Source: a bacterium D16-34 (GTDB lineage Bacteria > Actinomycetota > Coriobacteriia > Coriobacteriales > Eggerthellaceae). From it: a stretch of DNA of 64,000 bases. A program made the translations under genes and the position numbers. Of this stretch, positions 43,576 through 53,700 are shown piece by piece. The notes beneath the pieces were generated by a model. It worked only from the letters and a program-made list of their open reading frames with translations, made no database searches and was not told the origin of the DNA. The DNA lies in NCBI GenBank assembly GCA_003612515.1, contig RAZB01000005.1:62001-126000 (forward strand). Reading direction: 5' to 3'. Every line of letters starts with the position of its first letter. Position 1 is the stretch's first letter.

Positions 43576-45159
43576 ATGAAAAACCACATGACGAACGAAG
43601 GTGTTAGCCGTCGTAGCTTCTTAAAGATGGGTGCAGGCGCTGCAGCTCTTGCAGGTGTTGGGGCGCTTGCTGGTTGCGCACCGCAAAGCAAGACCGATGC
43701 TTCGCAAACTGAGTTATCTCAAACCGGCGAACAGGCAACTGCTGCGGCTGCTGATCCGCTGGCTGCTCCTGATGCTATTACTGATATTACTGAGACGCGC
43801 GATTTCGATATCGTAGTTGTAGGTCTTGGCATGGCAGGTGCTGCATGTGCTTTGTCGGCAACTGAAGGCGGCGCTAAAGTTGCTGTTTTGCAAAAGGGCG
43901 ATATGTGTCTGACGCATGGCAATTTCTGCGCCATTATCAACAGCCCCGAATTCACTGAGGCAGGTTGTGAGGAGATTGATGTTGATGCCATGATGAAGCA
44001 ATTCAACACCTCCAACAACAATCTTATTAACTGGAGCTTGGTGCGTCGCTACTTTGATGAGTCTCCCGAGTCTGGCAGCTGGATTTTGAAGAAGGCCGAA
44101 GAAGCTGGCGTAAAAGCTATTATTCCGGCTCCTGTACCTGCTGTTAAATTTGAGGGTAAGCAGATTGCAGGTGCTATGGGTATGGCTGATTTGGCTGCGC
44201 AAAAAGGCGCCGAGATCTTCTATGATTGCCCAGGTGTGCAGCTCATCACCGATGAGTCAGGTGCGGTAACCGGTGTTATCGGTCAGAGCGAAGATGGTTA
44301 TATCCAGTTCAATGCATCAAAAGGCGTTGTTCTTGCAACTGGTGACTACGGCAACAATCGCGACATGTTGGCTAAATGGTGCCCGGGCGCACTGCCGTTT
44401 GAGAACTTCTACAACCCGCCTTACAACGATGGCGAAGGACATCTGATGGGTCTGTGGGCTGGCGCTCGTATGCAGGAGGCACCGCATCCTAAGATGGTGC
44501 ATGTTCATCACTATGTTGGTGACGGTGACATCAATGCTCCGATGCGTAAGGCTCCGTGGCTTAATATCAACGACTACGGCGAGCGCTTCATGGACGAAAG
44601 CACGCTGTATGAGCATCGCTGCAACCAGGCGGTAAAATACCCCGACGTTCATGCAACTCAGATTTTCGATGGCAACTACGAGCAATATTATGCTCAGATG
44701 CCCAATCAGTCTGACCCCGCAAACGATGGTACACTTGAAGAGTTTATTGAGTGGGGCTTCGCATTTAAAGCTGACACGCTTGAAGAGCTTGCTGAGATTG
44801 CTAACTTCCCGGCAGACAACCTCAAAGCTACGGTTGAGCGCTATAACGAGTTGGTTGCCAATGGTCGCGACGATGACTACATGAAGCCGATGGAGTTTAT
44901 GTATCCCATTGATACTCCGCCTTATTACGCAATTCGTCGTCAATATGTAATTTCTGTAATCACCGGTGGTCTTGAGGTGGACGACAACTGCAATGTTGTG
45001 GACGAAGAGTGGAATCCGATTCCTGGTCTGTATGCAATCGGCAACGTGCAAGGTGGCATGTTTGGCGGCACTGACTATCCCTTCGACATCACTGGTTTGT
45101 CGCTTGGCCGCGCAATGACCTTCGGTTATGTAGTTGGTCGCGATCTTTCCCAAGCATAA
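43576..45159 (+). CDS. TAT-exported FAD-binding flavoprotein (fumarate-reductase-like)
   Basis: A 527-residue flavoprotein. The twin-arginine signal SRRSFLKMGAG ends in a lipobox-like LAGCAP. FAD motif FDIVVVGLGMAGAACALSA; catalytic-domain segments RKAPWLNINDYGERFMDEST and DTPPYYAIRRQYVISVITGG; end motif GLYAIGNVQGGMFGGTDYPF. No haem domain. Reduces an unknown organic acceptor at the cell surface with electrons from a separate donor. ACAAGGAGG precedes the ATG. Paired with the divergent LuxR gene. Confidence 0.92.
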   Translation: MKNHMTNEGVSRRSFLKMGAGAAALAGVGALAGCAPQSKTDASQTELSQTGEQATAAAADPLAAPDAITDITETRDFDIVVVGLGMAGAACALSATEGGAKVAVLQKGDMCLTHGNFCAIINSPEFTEAGCEEIDVDAMMKQFNTSNNNLINWSLVRRYFDESPESGSWILKKAEEAGVKAIIPAPVPAVKFEGKQIAGAMGMADLAAQKGAEIFYDCPGVQLITDESGAVTGVIGQSEDGYIQFNASKGVVLATGDYGNNRDMLAKWCPGALPFENFYNPPYNDGEGHLMGLWAGARMQEAPHPKMVHVHHYVGDGDINAPMRKAPWLNINDYGERFMDESTLYEHRCNQAVKYPDVHATQIFDGNYEQYYAQMPNQSDPANDGTLEEFIEWGFAFKADTLEELAEIANFPADNLKATVERYNELVANGRDDDYMKPMEFMYPIDTPPYYAIRRQYVISVITGGLEVDDNCNVVDEEWNPIPGLYAIGNVQGGMFGGTDYPFDITGLSLGRAMTFGYVVGRDLSQA

Positions 45160-45188
45160 ACTTCCCTTATAAATTCCTTCCCTCCTAA

Positions 45189-45220
45189 AAGCGAGCCGTT
45201 CTTGTGTGAGCGGCTCGCTT
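45189..45220. terminator. Terminator-like hairpin after flavoprotein gene
   Basis: Perfect 10-bp stem AAGCGAGCCG / CGGCTCGCTT with a 12-base loop, 30 bp after the flavoprotein stop. No rightward T run; on the minus strand CTTTTA follows. Confidence 0.6.
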
Positions 45221-45271
45221 ACCGTTTACCGCTCATCTCCATAACTATGGATACGCCCGGAACCGTGGCGT

Positions 45272-45300
45272 TTGACAGCCTGCGCCGAGGCTGGTAAAGT
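45272..45300 (+). promoter_or_regulatory. str operon promoter
   Basis: TTGACA (45272-45277), 17-bp spacer, TAAAGT (45295-45300), giving a leader of about 140 bases before rpsL. Good sigma-70 match and position. Confidence 0.7.
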
Positions 45301-45444
45301 TCTCCCTCGCGCCTCAAGAGAGGCGTTAGTTTTCGTGTGCGTTGCAGCTGAGCGCACATGTAAGCGTTTTCAGCAAGCGCCTGGTATGTCTTCGTCTCAC
45401 GCGAAGGTGAACTGGCAAAACCGTAAGGGTAGAAGGAGAATATC

Positions 45445-45816
45445 TTGCCTACTATCAACCAATTGGTCCGCAAGGGCCGCCAAAAGTCGGTCGATAAGTC
45501 AAAGACGCCGGCTCTTAAGGGCAATCCGCAGAAGCGCGGAGTTTGCACGCGTGTATACACCACTACGCCGAAAAAGCCGAATTCGGCTCTGCGTAAGGTT
45601 TGCCGCGTCCGTCTCGTTAATGGCATGGAAGTGACTGCCTACATTCCAGGCGAAGGTCACAACCTCCAGGAGCACTCAATGGTGCTCATTCGCGGCGGTC
45701 GTGTAAAGGACCTTCCTGGTGTTCGTTACAAGGTCATCCGCGCAGCACTTGACTGCTCAGCGGTTGACAATCGCAAGCAGGCTCGCAGCCGCTACGGTGC
45801 AAAACGCCCGAAGTAA
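45445..45816 (+). CDS. rpsL: 30S ribosomal protein S12
   Basis: Decoding-centre ribosomal protein, 123 residues, normal length. The start is TTG, because AGAAGGAGA lies just upstream and [11 protein letters not shown] begins there. The streptomycin-relevant loop [19 protein letters not shown] has the wild-type lysines, as does [12 protein letters not shown]. First gene of the str operon. Confidence 0.98.
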   Translation: MPTINQLVRKGRQKSVDKSKTPALKGNPQKRGVCTRVYTTTPKKPNSALRKVCRVRLVNGMEVTAYIPGEGHNLQEHSMVLIRGGRVKDLPGVRYKVIRAALDCSAVDNRKQARSRYGAKRPK

Positions 45817-45936
45817 GCTAACCAATAAGTCGCGCGGGTCAGCGCGAGGCACCAAAGGGGTGTCGCGCATACGCTGATCTAATGGATGGAACAAAATAAC
45901 CACCCCGAAGCGCGCAGGACCTAAGAAGGAGAACAC

Positions 45937-46407
45937 ATGCCGCGTCGTGCAGCAGCAGTCCGTCGTGAAGTAATGCCGGACGCAAAGTACAACAATCGTC
46001 TTGTCACTCAGCTGATCAACAAGATCCTGCTTGATGGCAAGAAGTCCACTGCAGAAAACATCGTTTATGGTGCTTTCGAAATCATCGAAGAGAAGACCGG
46101 TCAAGATCCGCTGTCTGTCTTCAAAAAGGCAATGGACAACGTTCGCCCCACGCTTGAGGTTAAGCCGAAGCGTGTTGGTGGCGCTACCTATCAGGTACCT
46201 ATGGAAGTCAATTCACGTCGTGCCACCACGCTGGCAATTCGCTGGATCGTAGACTTCTCTCGTAAGCGCAAAGAGCACACCATGCAACAGCGTCTCGCGC
46301 AAGAGATCATTGATGCATCTGAAAACACGGGTGCTTCAATTAAGCGTCGCGAGGATCTGTATAAGATGGCTGAATCCAACCGTGCATTCTCGCACTATCG
46401 CTTCTAA
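45937..46407 (+). CDS. rpsG: 30S ribosomal protein S7
   Basis: 16S rRNA head-assembly protein, 156 residues. [20 protein letters not shown] and the conserved [11 protein letters not shown] and [15 protein letters not shown] segments are seen. AAGAAGGAGA precedes the ATG. The 120-bp gap from rpsL shows no gene. Confidence 0.98.
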   Translation: MPRRAAAVRREVMPDAKYNNRLVTQLINKILLDGKKSTAENIVYGAFEIIEEKTGQDPLSVFKKAMDNVRPTLEVKPKRVGGATYQVPMEVNSRRATTLAIRWIVDFSRKRKEHTMQQRLAQEIIDASENTGASIKRREDLYKMAESNRAFSHYRF

Positions 46408-46422
46408 GGAGGGCTTGGATTA

Positions 46423-48525
46423 ATGGCTAAAAACTCGTTGGCTCTCACCCGTAACTTCGGCATCATGGCCCACATTGATGCGGGTAAGACCACTACTACT
46501 GAGCGTATTTTGTACTACACCGGTAAAACCCATAAGATCGGTGAGGTTCATGATGGTGCTGCCACCATGGACTGGATGGTACAAGAGCAGGAGCGCGGCG
46601 TAACCATTACCGCAGCTGCTACTACATGCTTTTGGAAAAAAGATGGCGAAGAATATCGCTTCCAAATTATTGACACGCCCGGCCACGTTGACTTTACCGC
46701 TGAGGTAGAGCGCTCACTGCGCGTTTTGGACGGCACTGTTGCTGTTTTTGACGCAGTAGCTGGTGTTCAGCCTCAGTCAGAGACCGTGTGGCGTCAGGCT
46801 GAGCGCTATGGGGTTCCGCGTATCGCATTCATCAACAAGTATGACCGCGTTGGCGCTGACTTCTTCCATGCAATTGAGACCATGCGTGATCGCCTGGATG
46901 CACCGGCTGTTGCCGCTCAAATCCCGATGGGTGCTGAGGACAACTTCTGGGGTGTTATTGACTTGGTAACCATGACTGCTTGGGACTTCAAGGCAGACGA
47001 TAAAGGCATGACCTATCCTGAGCCTATGGATGCTATCCCGGCTGAGTTTGCAGAAGATGCAGAGCTGTATCACCAGGAGCTGCTCGAGGCTGCTGCTGAC
47101 TGTGATGACGACCTTATGGAGAAAGTTCTCATGGAGGAAGAAATCACTGTTGATGAGCTTAAAGCTGCTTTGCGCAAGGGTGTTATTGCTTGTAAGATCA
47201 ACCCGGTTTTCGTAGGTTCTGCTTACAAGAACAAGGGTGTTCAAGAGCTGCTTGACGCAGTTGTTGATTACCTGCCAAGCCCGCTTGATATTCCTGCAAT
47301 TAAGGGTGTAAATCCTGAGACTGACCAGGAAGAAGAGCGTCCTGCTGACCCGAAGGCTCCCTTCGCCTCCCTTGCATTTAAGATTATGACCGACCCCTAT
47401 GTTGGTAAGTTGACCTACCTGCGTGTGTACTCTGGTGCACTTGATTCAGGTAGCTACGTACTCAACGCAGTGAAGGATAAAAAAGAGCGCATTGGTCGCT
47501 TGCTGCAGATGCACTCTAACCAGCGTGTAGACATTGATAAATGTTCTGCAGGCGACATCGTTGCTGTTGTTGGTCTGAAGGACACCTCAACTGGTGACAC
47601 GCTGTGTGCTGAGAATGCTCCGATCATTCTTGAGTCCATGGAATTCGCTGATCCGGTTATCGACATTGCTGTTGAGCCGAAGACCAAAGCTGAGCAAGAC
47701 AAGATGGCTATTGCCCTTCAGAAGCTCGCTGAGGAAGACCCGACATTCCGCGTGTCAACCAACCACGAGACTGGCCAAACCATTATTGCTGGTATGGGTG
47801 AGCTTCACTTGGAGATCATTATCGACCGCTTGCTTCGCGAATTTAAGGTTGAGGCAAACGTTGGTAAACCTCAAGTAGCTTATCGCGAGCGTCCGGGTCA
47901 TGAGGTCATGAATGCTGAAGGCAAGTTTGTTCGCCAATCTGGTGGTCGCGGTCAGTATGGTCATGCGGTTATCAATATGTATCCGCAAGAGGCTGGCAAA
48001 GGCTACTTGTTTGAGAACAAGATTGTTGGCGGTGTTGTTCCGAAAGAATACATCCCTTCAATTGACAAGGGCATCCAAGAGGCACTTAACTCTGGTGTTT
48101 TGGCAGGTTATCCGGTTGAAGACATCCGCGTAGAGCTCGTTGATGGTTCATACCACGACGTTGACTCTTCTGAGGCTGCATTTAAGGTTGCTGGTTCTAT
48201 GGCAATCAAAGATGCATTGCGCAAGTCTGACCCAGTCCTCCTTGAGCCGGTTATGGCTGTTGAGGTTGAGACGCCTGAAGAGTACACCGGTTTTGTTATG
48301 GGTGATATCCCAAGTCGTCGCGGCATGATCCAAGGCCAAGAGCAACGCGGCAACGCAGTTGTTATTGAGGCTAAGGTTCCGCTGGGACAAATGTTTGGCT
48401 ATGCAACCGATCTTCGTTCAGGTACGCAGGGTCGTGCAACTTATACGATGCAGTTCGACTCTTATGAGCCAGTTCCGAAATCTGTTGCAGAAGAAATTAT
48501 CAGCAAAGCCGGCGGTAACGCCTAA
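46423..48525 (+). CDS. fusA: Elongation factor G
   Basis: Translocase GTPase of 700 residues. G-domain motifs: [19 protein letters not shown] (16-34), [20 protein letters not shown] and [10 protein letters not shown]. The C-terminal [15 protein letters not shown] domain IV is intact. It lies 15 bp after rpsG with AAGGAGGG. Unlike in many genomes, tuf does not follow; rpsJ comes next, 37 bp away. Confidence 0.98.
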   Translation: MAKNSLALTRNFGIMAHIDAGKTTTTERILYYTGKTHKIGEVHDGAATMDWMVQEQERGVTITAAATTCFWKKDGEEYRFQIIDTPGHVDFTAEVERSLRVLDGTVAVFDAVAGVQPQSETVWRQAERYGVPRIAFINKYDRVGADFFHAIETMRDRLDAPAVAAQIPMGAEDNFWGVIDLVTMTAWDFKADDKGMTYPEPMDAIPAEFAEDAELYHQELLEAAADCDDDLMEKVLMEEEITVDELKAALRKGVIACKINPVFVGSAYKNKGVQELLDAVVDYLPSPLDIPAIKGVNPETDQEEERPADPKAPFASLAFKIMTDPYVGKLTYLRVYSGALDSGSYVLNAVKDKKERIGRLLQMHSNQRVDIDKCSAGDIVAVVGLKDTSTGDTLCAENAPIILESMEFADPVIDIAVEPKTKAEQDKMAIALQKLAEEDPTFRVSTNHETGQTIIAGMGELHLEIIIDRLLREFKVEANVGKPQVAYRERPGHEVMNAEGKFVRQSGGRGQYGHAVINMYPQEAGKGYLFENKIVGGVVPKEYIPSIDKGIQEALNSGVLAGYPVEDIRVELVDGSYHDVDSSEAAFKVAGSMAIKDALRKSDPVLLEPVMAVEVETPEEYTGFVMGDIPSRRGMIQGQEQRGNAVVIEAKVPLGQMFGYATDLRSGTQGRATYTMQFDSYEPVPKSVAEEIISKAGGNA

Positions 48526-48562
48526 GGCAAGCACGCGTATCAGCTAATTTGGAGGTAAACAA

Positions 48563-48871
48563 GTGGCTAATCAAAAGATTCGCATTCGCTTGAAGGGCTA
48601 TGACCATGAGATCGTAGATCAGTCTACGAAACTCATCGTTGACACCGCCCTCAAGACGGGTGCTAAGGTATCCGGTCCTATTCCGTTGCCGACGGAGCGC
48701 AATCTGTACTGCGTAGTTAAAGGCCCGCACGTCAACAAAGACTCACGCGAGCAATTTGAGATGCGTACACACAAGCGCTTGATCGACATTCTTGAGCCGA
48801 CGTCAAACACCGTTGACTCTTTGATGCGTCTTGATCTTCCCGCCGGTGTTGACATCGAGATCAAGCTGTAA
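48563..48871 (+). CDS. rpsJ: 30S ribosomal protein S10
   Basis: A 102-residue protein, GTG start with TTGGAGGT upstream. [20 protein letters not shown] and [20 protein letters not shown] are typical. First gene of the S10-type cluster, here directly behind fusA. Confidence 0.97.
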   Translation: MANQKIRIRLKGYDHEIVDQSTKLIVDTALKTGAKVSGPIPLPTERNLYCVVKGPHVNKDSREQFEMRTHKRLIDILEPTSNTVDSLMRLDLPAGVDIEIKL

Positions 48872-48885
48872 GGGGGTAAAAGACA

Positions 48886-49509
48886 ATGATCAATGCCATT
48901 TATGGTAAAAAGGTCGGCATGACCCAGCTGTTTGGCGAGGATGATCGCGTTATCCCCGTAACAGTTATTTTGGCTGAGCCGAACACCATCTGCCAGGTGA
49001 AGACCACCGACACTGATGGTTATGAGGCTGTTCAGTTGGGCTTTGGTGCCATTAAAGAACAAAAGGTGAACAAGCCGATGGCTGGTCACTTCGCAAAGCA
49101 AGGCGTTGCACCTACGCGCTATCTGCGTGAGGTTCGCGTTGAGAATGCTGGCGAATACAACGTTGGTGACACACAAACTGTTGCAGCTTTTGCTGAGACG
49201 CCGAAGGTTGATGTTACCGGCGTTTCAAAAGGTAAGGGCTTCGCAGGTGTTATCAAGCGCTGGCACTTCGGTGGTGGCCCAGGCGGACACGGTGCACACT
49301 TCCATCGTGCTCCTGGTTCAATCGGCCAGTGCGCTACGCCGTCTCGCGTGTTCAAGGGACTCAAGCTCCCGGGACACATGGGTTGCGACACCATCACGGT
49401 GAAAAACCTTGAGGTTGTACGCGTGGATGAGGAACAAAACCTCATCTTGGTTAAGGGTGCAATCCCTGGTGGCAAAAACGGCATCGTTCGTGTTCGCATG
49501 TCGAAGTAG
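48886..49509 (+). CDS. rplC: 50S ribosomal protein L3
   Basis: A 207-residue protein. [20 protein letters not shown] and the signature [20 protein letters not shown] are visible. AAGGGGGT precedes the ATG; 14 bp after rpsJ. Confidence 0.97.
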   Translation: MINAIYGKKVGMTQLFGEDDRVIPVTVILAEPNTICQVKTTDTDGYEAVQLGFGAIKEQKVNKPMAGHFAKQGVAPTRYLREVRVENAGEYNVGDTQTVAAFAETPKVDVTGVSKGKGFAGVIKRWHFGGGPGGHGAHFHRAPGSIGQCATPSRVFKGLKLPGHMGCDTITVKNLEVVRVDEEQNLILVKGAIPGGKNGIVRVRMSK

Positions 49510-49533
49510 AAACCTTAAAGGAGCTTGTATATC

Positions 49534-50157
49534 ATGACGACTATTGAGATCAAAGACGCGAGCGGGAAGAAGGCTGGCACTGCTGACCTGACCCCCTCGG
49601 TGTTCGGCATTGAGCCGAACGTGCCCGTCATGCACCAGGTCGTGCGTGCACAGCGCGCCTCCTGGCGACAGGGCACTCATGACACGCGTACGCGTGGCGA
49701 AGTCCGTGGTGGCGGCAAGAAGCCGTACCGTCAGAAGGGTACCGGTCGTGCTCGCCAAGGTACAATCCGCGCCCCACAATGGGCAGGCGGCGGTACTGTA
49801 TTTGGCCCGCATCCGCGCAGCTACGCTTTCAGCGTGAATAAGAAGGAAATCAAGTTGGCAATGCGCAGTGCATTGTCTGCAAAGCTTGCTGATGAGCAGT
49901 TGATGGTTGTAAAGGACTTTGATTTTGCAGAGCCTTCAACCAAAGAAGCTGCAGCAGCTCTCAAGGCACTTGGCTTGAACGGTCGCGTTACGCTCGTTAT
50001 TGCTGATGACGCGGTAAATACCTTCTTGTCATTCCGTAATATCCAATCGGTGACTGTCGTTCCTGCGCGTTCGATTAACACCTATGACTTGATCGACAAC
50101 AAGATGTTGGTTGTTACCGAGTCTGCACTGAAATACATCGAGGAGGTGCTTGCATAA
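49534..50157 (+). CDS. rplD: 50S ribosomal protein L4
   Basis: A 207-residue protein from ATG 49534 (AAAGGAG upstream); a 3-codon longer frame is less likely. The extended loop KKPYRQKGTGRARQGTIRAP and GGTVFGPHPRSYAF are present. In other bacteria L4 represses its own operon. Its stop overlaps the rplW start (TAATG). Confidence 0.97.
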   Translation: MTTIEIKDASGKKAGTADLTPSVFGIEPNVPVMHQVVRAQRASWRQGTHDTRTRGEVRGGGKKPYRQKGTGRARQGTIRAPQWAGGGTVFGPHPRSYAFSVNKKEIKLAMRSALSAKLADEQLMVVKDFDFAEPSTKEAAAALKALGLNGRVTLVIADDAVNTFLSFRNIQSVTVVPARSINTYDLIDNKMLVVTESALKYIEEVLA

Positions 50158-50444
50158 TGAACAAGGATCCCCGCGAGGTCATCATTCGCCCCGTGATTAC
50201 GGAGCACAGCTATGACATGATGGAGCGCAACACCTACACCTTTGAGGTGGCTAAGGATGCGAATAAAATTGAGATCCGTCAGGCCATTGAAGCTATCTTT
50301 GACGTGACCGTAACCAAGGTTAACACCATGAACGTGAAGTCAAAGCCGAAGCGTGTACGTTACCAAGCTGGTCGTACGCGTACGTGGAAAAAGGCTATGG
50401 TTACCCTCAAAGAGGGCGACACTATTGAGCTTTTTGCTTCGTAA
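50157..50444 (+). CDS. rplW: 50S ribosomal protein L23
   Basis: A 95-residue protein near the tunnel exit. IRPVITEHSYDMMERNTYTF and KVNTMNVKSKPKRVRYQAGR are normal for L23. It is the last ribosomal gene here: a strong terminator follows 45 bp later, where rplB would be expected. Confidence 0.97.
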   Translation: MNKDPREVIIRPVITEHSYDMMERNTYTFEVAKDANKIEIRQAIEAIFDVTVTKVNTMNVKSKPKRVRYQAGRTRTWKKAMVTLKEGDTIELFAS

Positions 50445-50488
50445 AAACTGAAGCTTATAGCTTAAGCTCACACGCACTAGCGTATAAG

Positions 50489-50524
50489 AACTCTGGATGC
50501 CGTATAAGGTGTCCAGAGTTTTTT
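50489..50524 (+). terminator. Rho-independent terminator after rplW
   Basis: AACTCTGGA (50489-50497), 14-base loop, TCCAGAGTT (50512-50520), then TTTT. A clean intrinsic terminator ending the str/S10 transcript. Confidence 0.85.
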
Positions 50525-50528
50525 GTGT

Positions 50529-50626
50529 CCTGTAACCTTATATCCCTGTGATCCTGTAAGTCTGCAACCCTGCAACCTATAACCCTGCAACCTTGTAACC
50601 TTGCAACCCTAAAACCTTGCAACCCG
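50529..50626. repeat. Short degenerate tandem repeat
   Basis: About nine imperfect copies of a 10-bp CCTGCAA/CCTTGTAA unit (for example CCCTGCAACC and CCTTGTAACC) in the gap between rplW and the surface-protein gene. No reading frame uses it. A TATAAT at 50722-50727 farther on may serve the next gene. Confidence 0.75.
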
Positions 50627-50781
50627 CCTATTTGTGCCCAAGCTTATATATATGCAGGTAGATCAACTAAAATATTCGTTGTAATCTCGCCGAAACTCTA
50701 TCGTTATTAAACCGTTATGTATATAATGAATCCAAATGTGTAAATGCAGCAAATTTGGACTCATATAGGTTAGGTGAGATT

Positions 50782-53700
50782 ATGCAAAATCCTTCTCGGA
50801 TGAGCACAGAGGCACACCACGTGCGTCGATTCTCCACGATGCAAGGAAGCCGTTTCGCGGCAAAAAAAGCAATAAGCATGCTATGTGCGGTTATGCTTGC
50901 TTGCGGGCTTTGGCCGGTATATGCACTTGCAAGTGATCAGGCGGCTGAAGAGACGCCACAGGCTGAAGGCGCAATCCAAGAGCAAGCGTTAACTAATACG
51001 TACGGGAAAGCGGATTCCGCCAAAATCGTGATTAATGCTATTGGTAAGAAAATTTCAACCTCGGGTGCAATTCTTGCCGACAACGCAACGAGCGATATTC
51101 TCCAAGATGGTTATCTTTCAATTGTTGGACCCTATCAGTTCAACGCGACCGGTAATACAAACGTGCGCGGCAAATTTGACGCTGCCATAGGTGAAGCGGT
51201 TCATTCGTCGCGTGTGGCTGACGAAGAGGCGCTGGTAGGCTATAAGCTTGGCAACATGGGCGCATCGGGCAACGAGGTGATTGGTGGCAAAACCACGCAG
51301 GGTAGAGCAAATGTGAACTCAAGTTCAGCTCGTCTTGCTTCGCCTGAAAGCTCAGATGTCACCATCTACAAGGCATATCTTATGGTTGCAGCAAGCCAAC
51401 AGGTGGCCATGTCTGCCTCAGCGTCAGCTAATCCACTGTCGCATTATGGCGTCAGCTTTATGGGACCTTCTGGCACGGTGAACCGTTATTTTCCTGACGT
51501 GGTGTATACCGATGATGCTCAGCAACGCGCATCTTGCTTCTTCGACGTTACTGATTTTGTAAAGCGCGAAGGATACGGTTGGTATACCGCCATCAACATT
51601 CCAAGTGCTACGCGAGATGTTAACAACAGCTATGGTGGTGACTATTTCGGCTCATGGAAGCTTATAGTTGTAGAAGAGAACATCGCCGTTGCACCACGTA
51701 TGTTGCGACTGAAGCTCGGTGGCACGACCGTTAAAACTGGTGGCGAAGCTACCGTAAGCATTTCAGGTGAAGGCTTGTCGGTTGTTGGAGATCCAGCGGG
51801 CGAATTGGTTATCGCCATGGATGGCTCTGACTTTGGTGATAGCAACCAAAACTTGCACTATTCCACCAAAAAGGTTGGGGGATCGGGCATTTCAGGAGAT
51901 ATTGCCAATACCGCAAAGTTACGCTCTGCTGCAAAATTTTTCAATCTTCGTGTAGACAATCGTGATTATCTCGCCGACGCCGATTTTGACCCTGCGCCAA
52001 AACAATCAAACAATACTGCTTTGTCTGGTCTTAATGGGGGCACAAATATTTCGCTTCACAACACCGACTTGACCGTCATGGATGTCGAAAAAAATGGTGA
52101 AGCTAACAATCCGAATGGTTTGGTTTTGGACGGTGGAGAAACAGAGGTAGTACTGCAAGCGGTTACCAACTTAAACCCCACGACGCTCACCGTGCTTGGC
52201 CTGGCGCTTGAGATCGTAACTCCTGACTTTAAAACATCGCTTTCGATTGCGAATCTCACCAAACACTATGCCACCTCCGATGAGGGCTACACCGTATCTC
52301 CTACAAGTGATTTTTATGCAGATGACGGTGACGATCTGCGCGCGGTAATGCTTTGCGAAAACACCTCTCCGGACACTAAGCAATATCTCGGTCTGTCTGA
52401 TCCTGTGGCTAAGGTCACCGTTAATGGCTTTAGCTCGGTGGATAAAGACTCAATTAAAGCTTACTTTGTGGCAACAAATGGTGAAACGTATCGCATGGCT
52501 AATGTGAAAGTTTCCGAGAATACCGATGGCTCATTTACTGTTGAGGCTGAAGGGTTCGAGGAAGATAGCGCAACCGATTCAGTGGTAATTACTACACAAG
52601 GCTACTTTGAGATTTCCTTTAACGGAAAAGCGCGTGGGACGAAAGACTTTACGCAATATTCAAACCGCGCATCTATCCAGGGTAACTTTGTTGACGAACA
52701 AGACAACCATCACAATTTCTTGCTGACAAATTTAGGCTTGCAAACTGTTCAAACTGCATCGAATGCCAAGAAGTATTCCGTAACCGTAAGCGGCGTTGGT
52801 CGTGGGTCTGGTAGCGTTTCAGGTACGGGCAATTACTATGGCGAAGATATAGCTCCTATCACGTGGCAAGCAGATGAAGGAAGCTCTGTGTCAGCGGTAT
52901 TCGTTGACTCGCAAGTACGCGATGACCTGGTAGAAGATGCTGCAGCTCGCATAGCTTCAGGAACGTTGAGCCTTCCGATTGACAACAAAAACCATGAAGT
53001 AGTTGTTGTATTTGATAAAGATGACGAAGACGAAAACCCGCTTCCGCCCGAAACCGATGAAGACGGAACGATTACCTATGCCATCACCTCCATTACCGAC
53101 GGCGGCATTCAAGAAATTACGCCCAGTATGAGCGTGAAAGAGGGGTCGGATGCTCAGGTCACCTGGACAACCAAACCAGGATATAAAGTTGTTTCGGTCT
53201 TGGTTGACGGCGTTGCAATAGCAGCTACTGACTCGGGAAGCGTTTCGTTTAGCGACATTGCACATGCACATCAGGTTCAAGTGCTCACAGAGCGAATCTC
53301 TTCTGGTCAATCGGGTGTTCCTTACGTGAGGACATCATTGGCAGGAGAGGGTCAAATTACGCCTTCGTCGACGGTTGTTAAAGGCTCTTCCTACGACGTT
53401 ACCTTTAGTGCGAAAACCGAATCAGCTGTCTTGTCGAAAGTACTCATCAATGGCAAAGAAGTCTATAACGAGTATTGGCACAACCCCAAGACTGGTTCGA
53501 AGGAAAACGATGCATTTGTAGCAACGTATCGCACTGATGAGTCTGGTGTATATACCATCCCGCTGAAAAACATTACGCAAGATCAGTCAGTAGAGGTGGT
53601 ATATCGTTCAACTGCTCCAAGTGGTAGTGGGGACATTAATACTTATCCTACCGATCTTACTGTTTCAACTTCGCTTAGTGGTGGTATCGGTACCATAACG

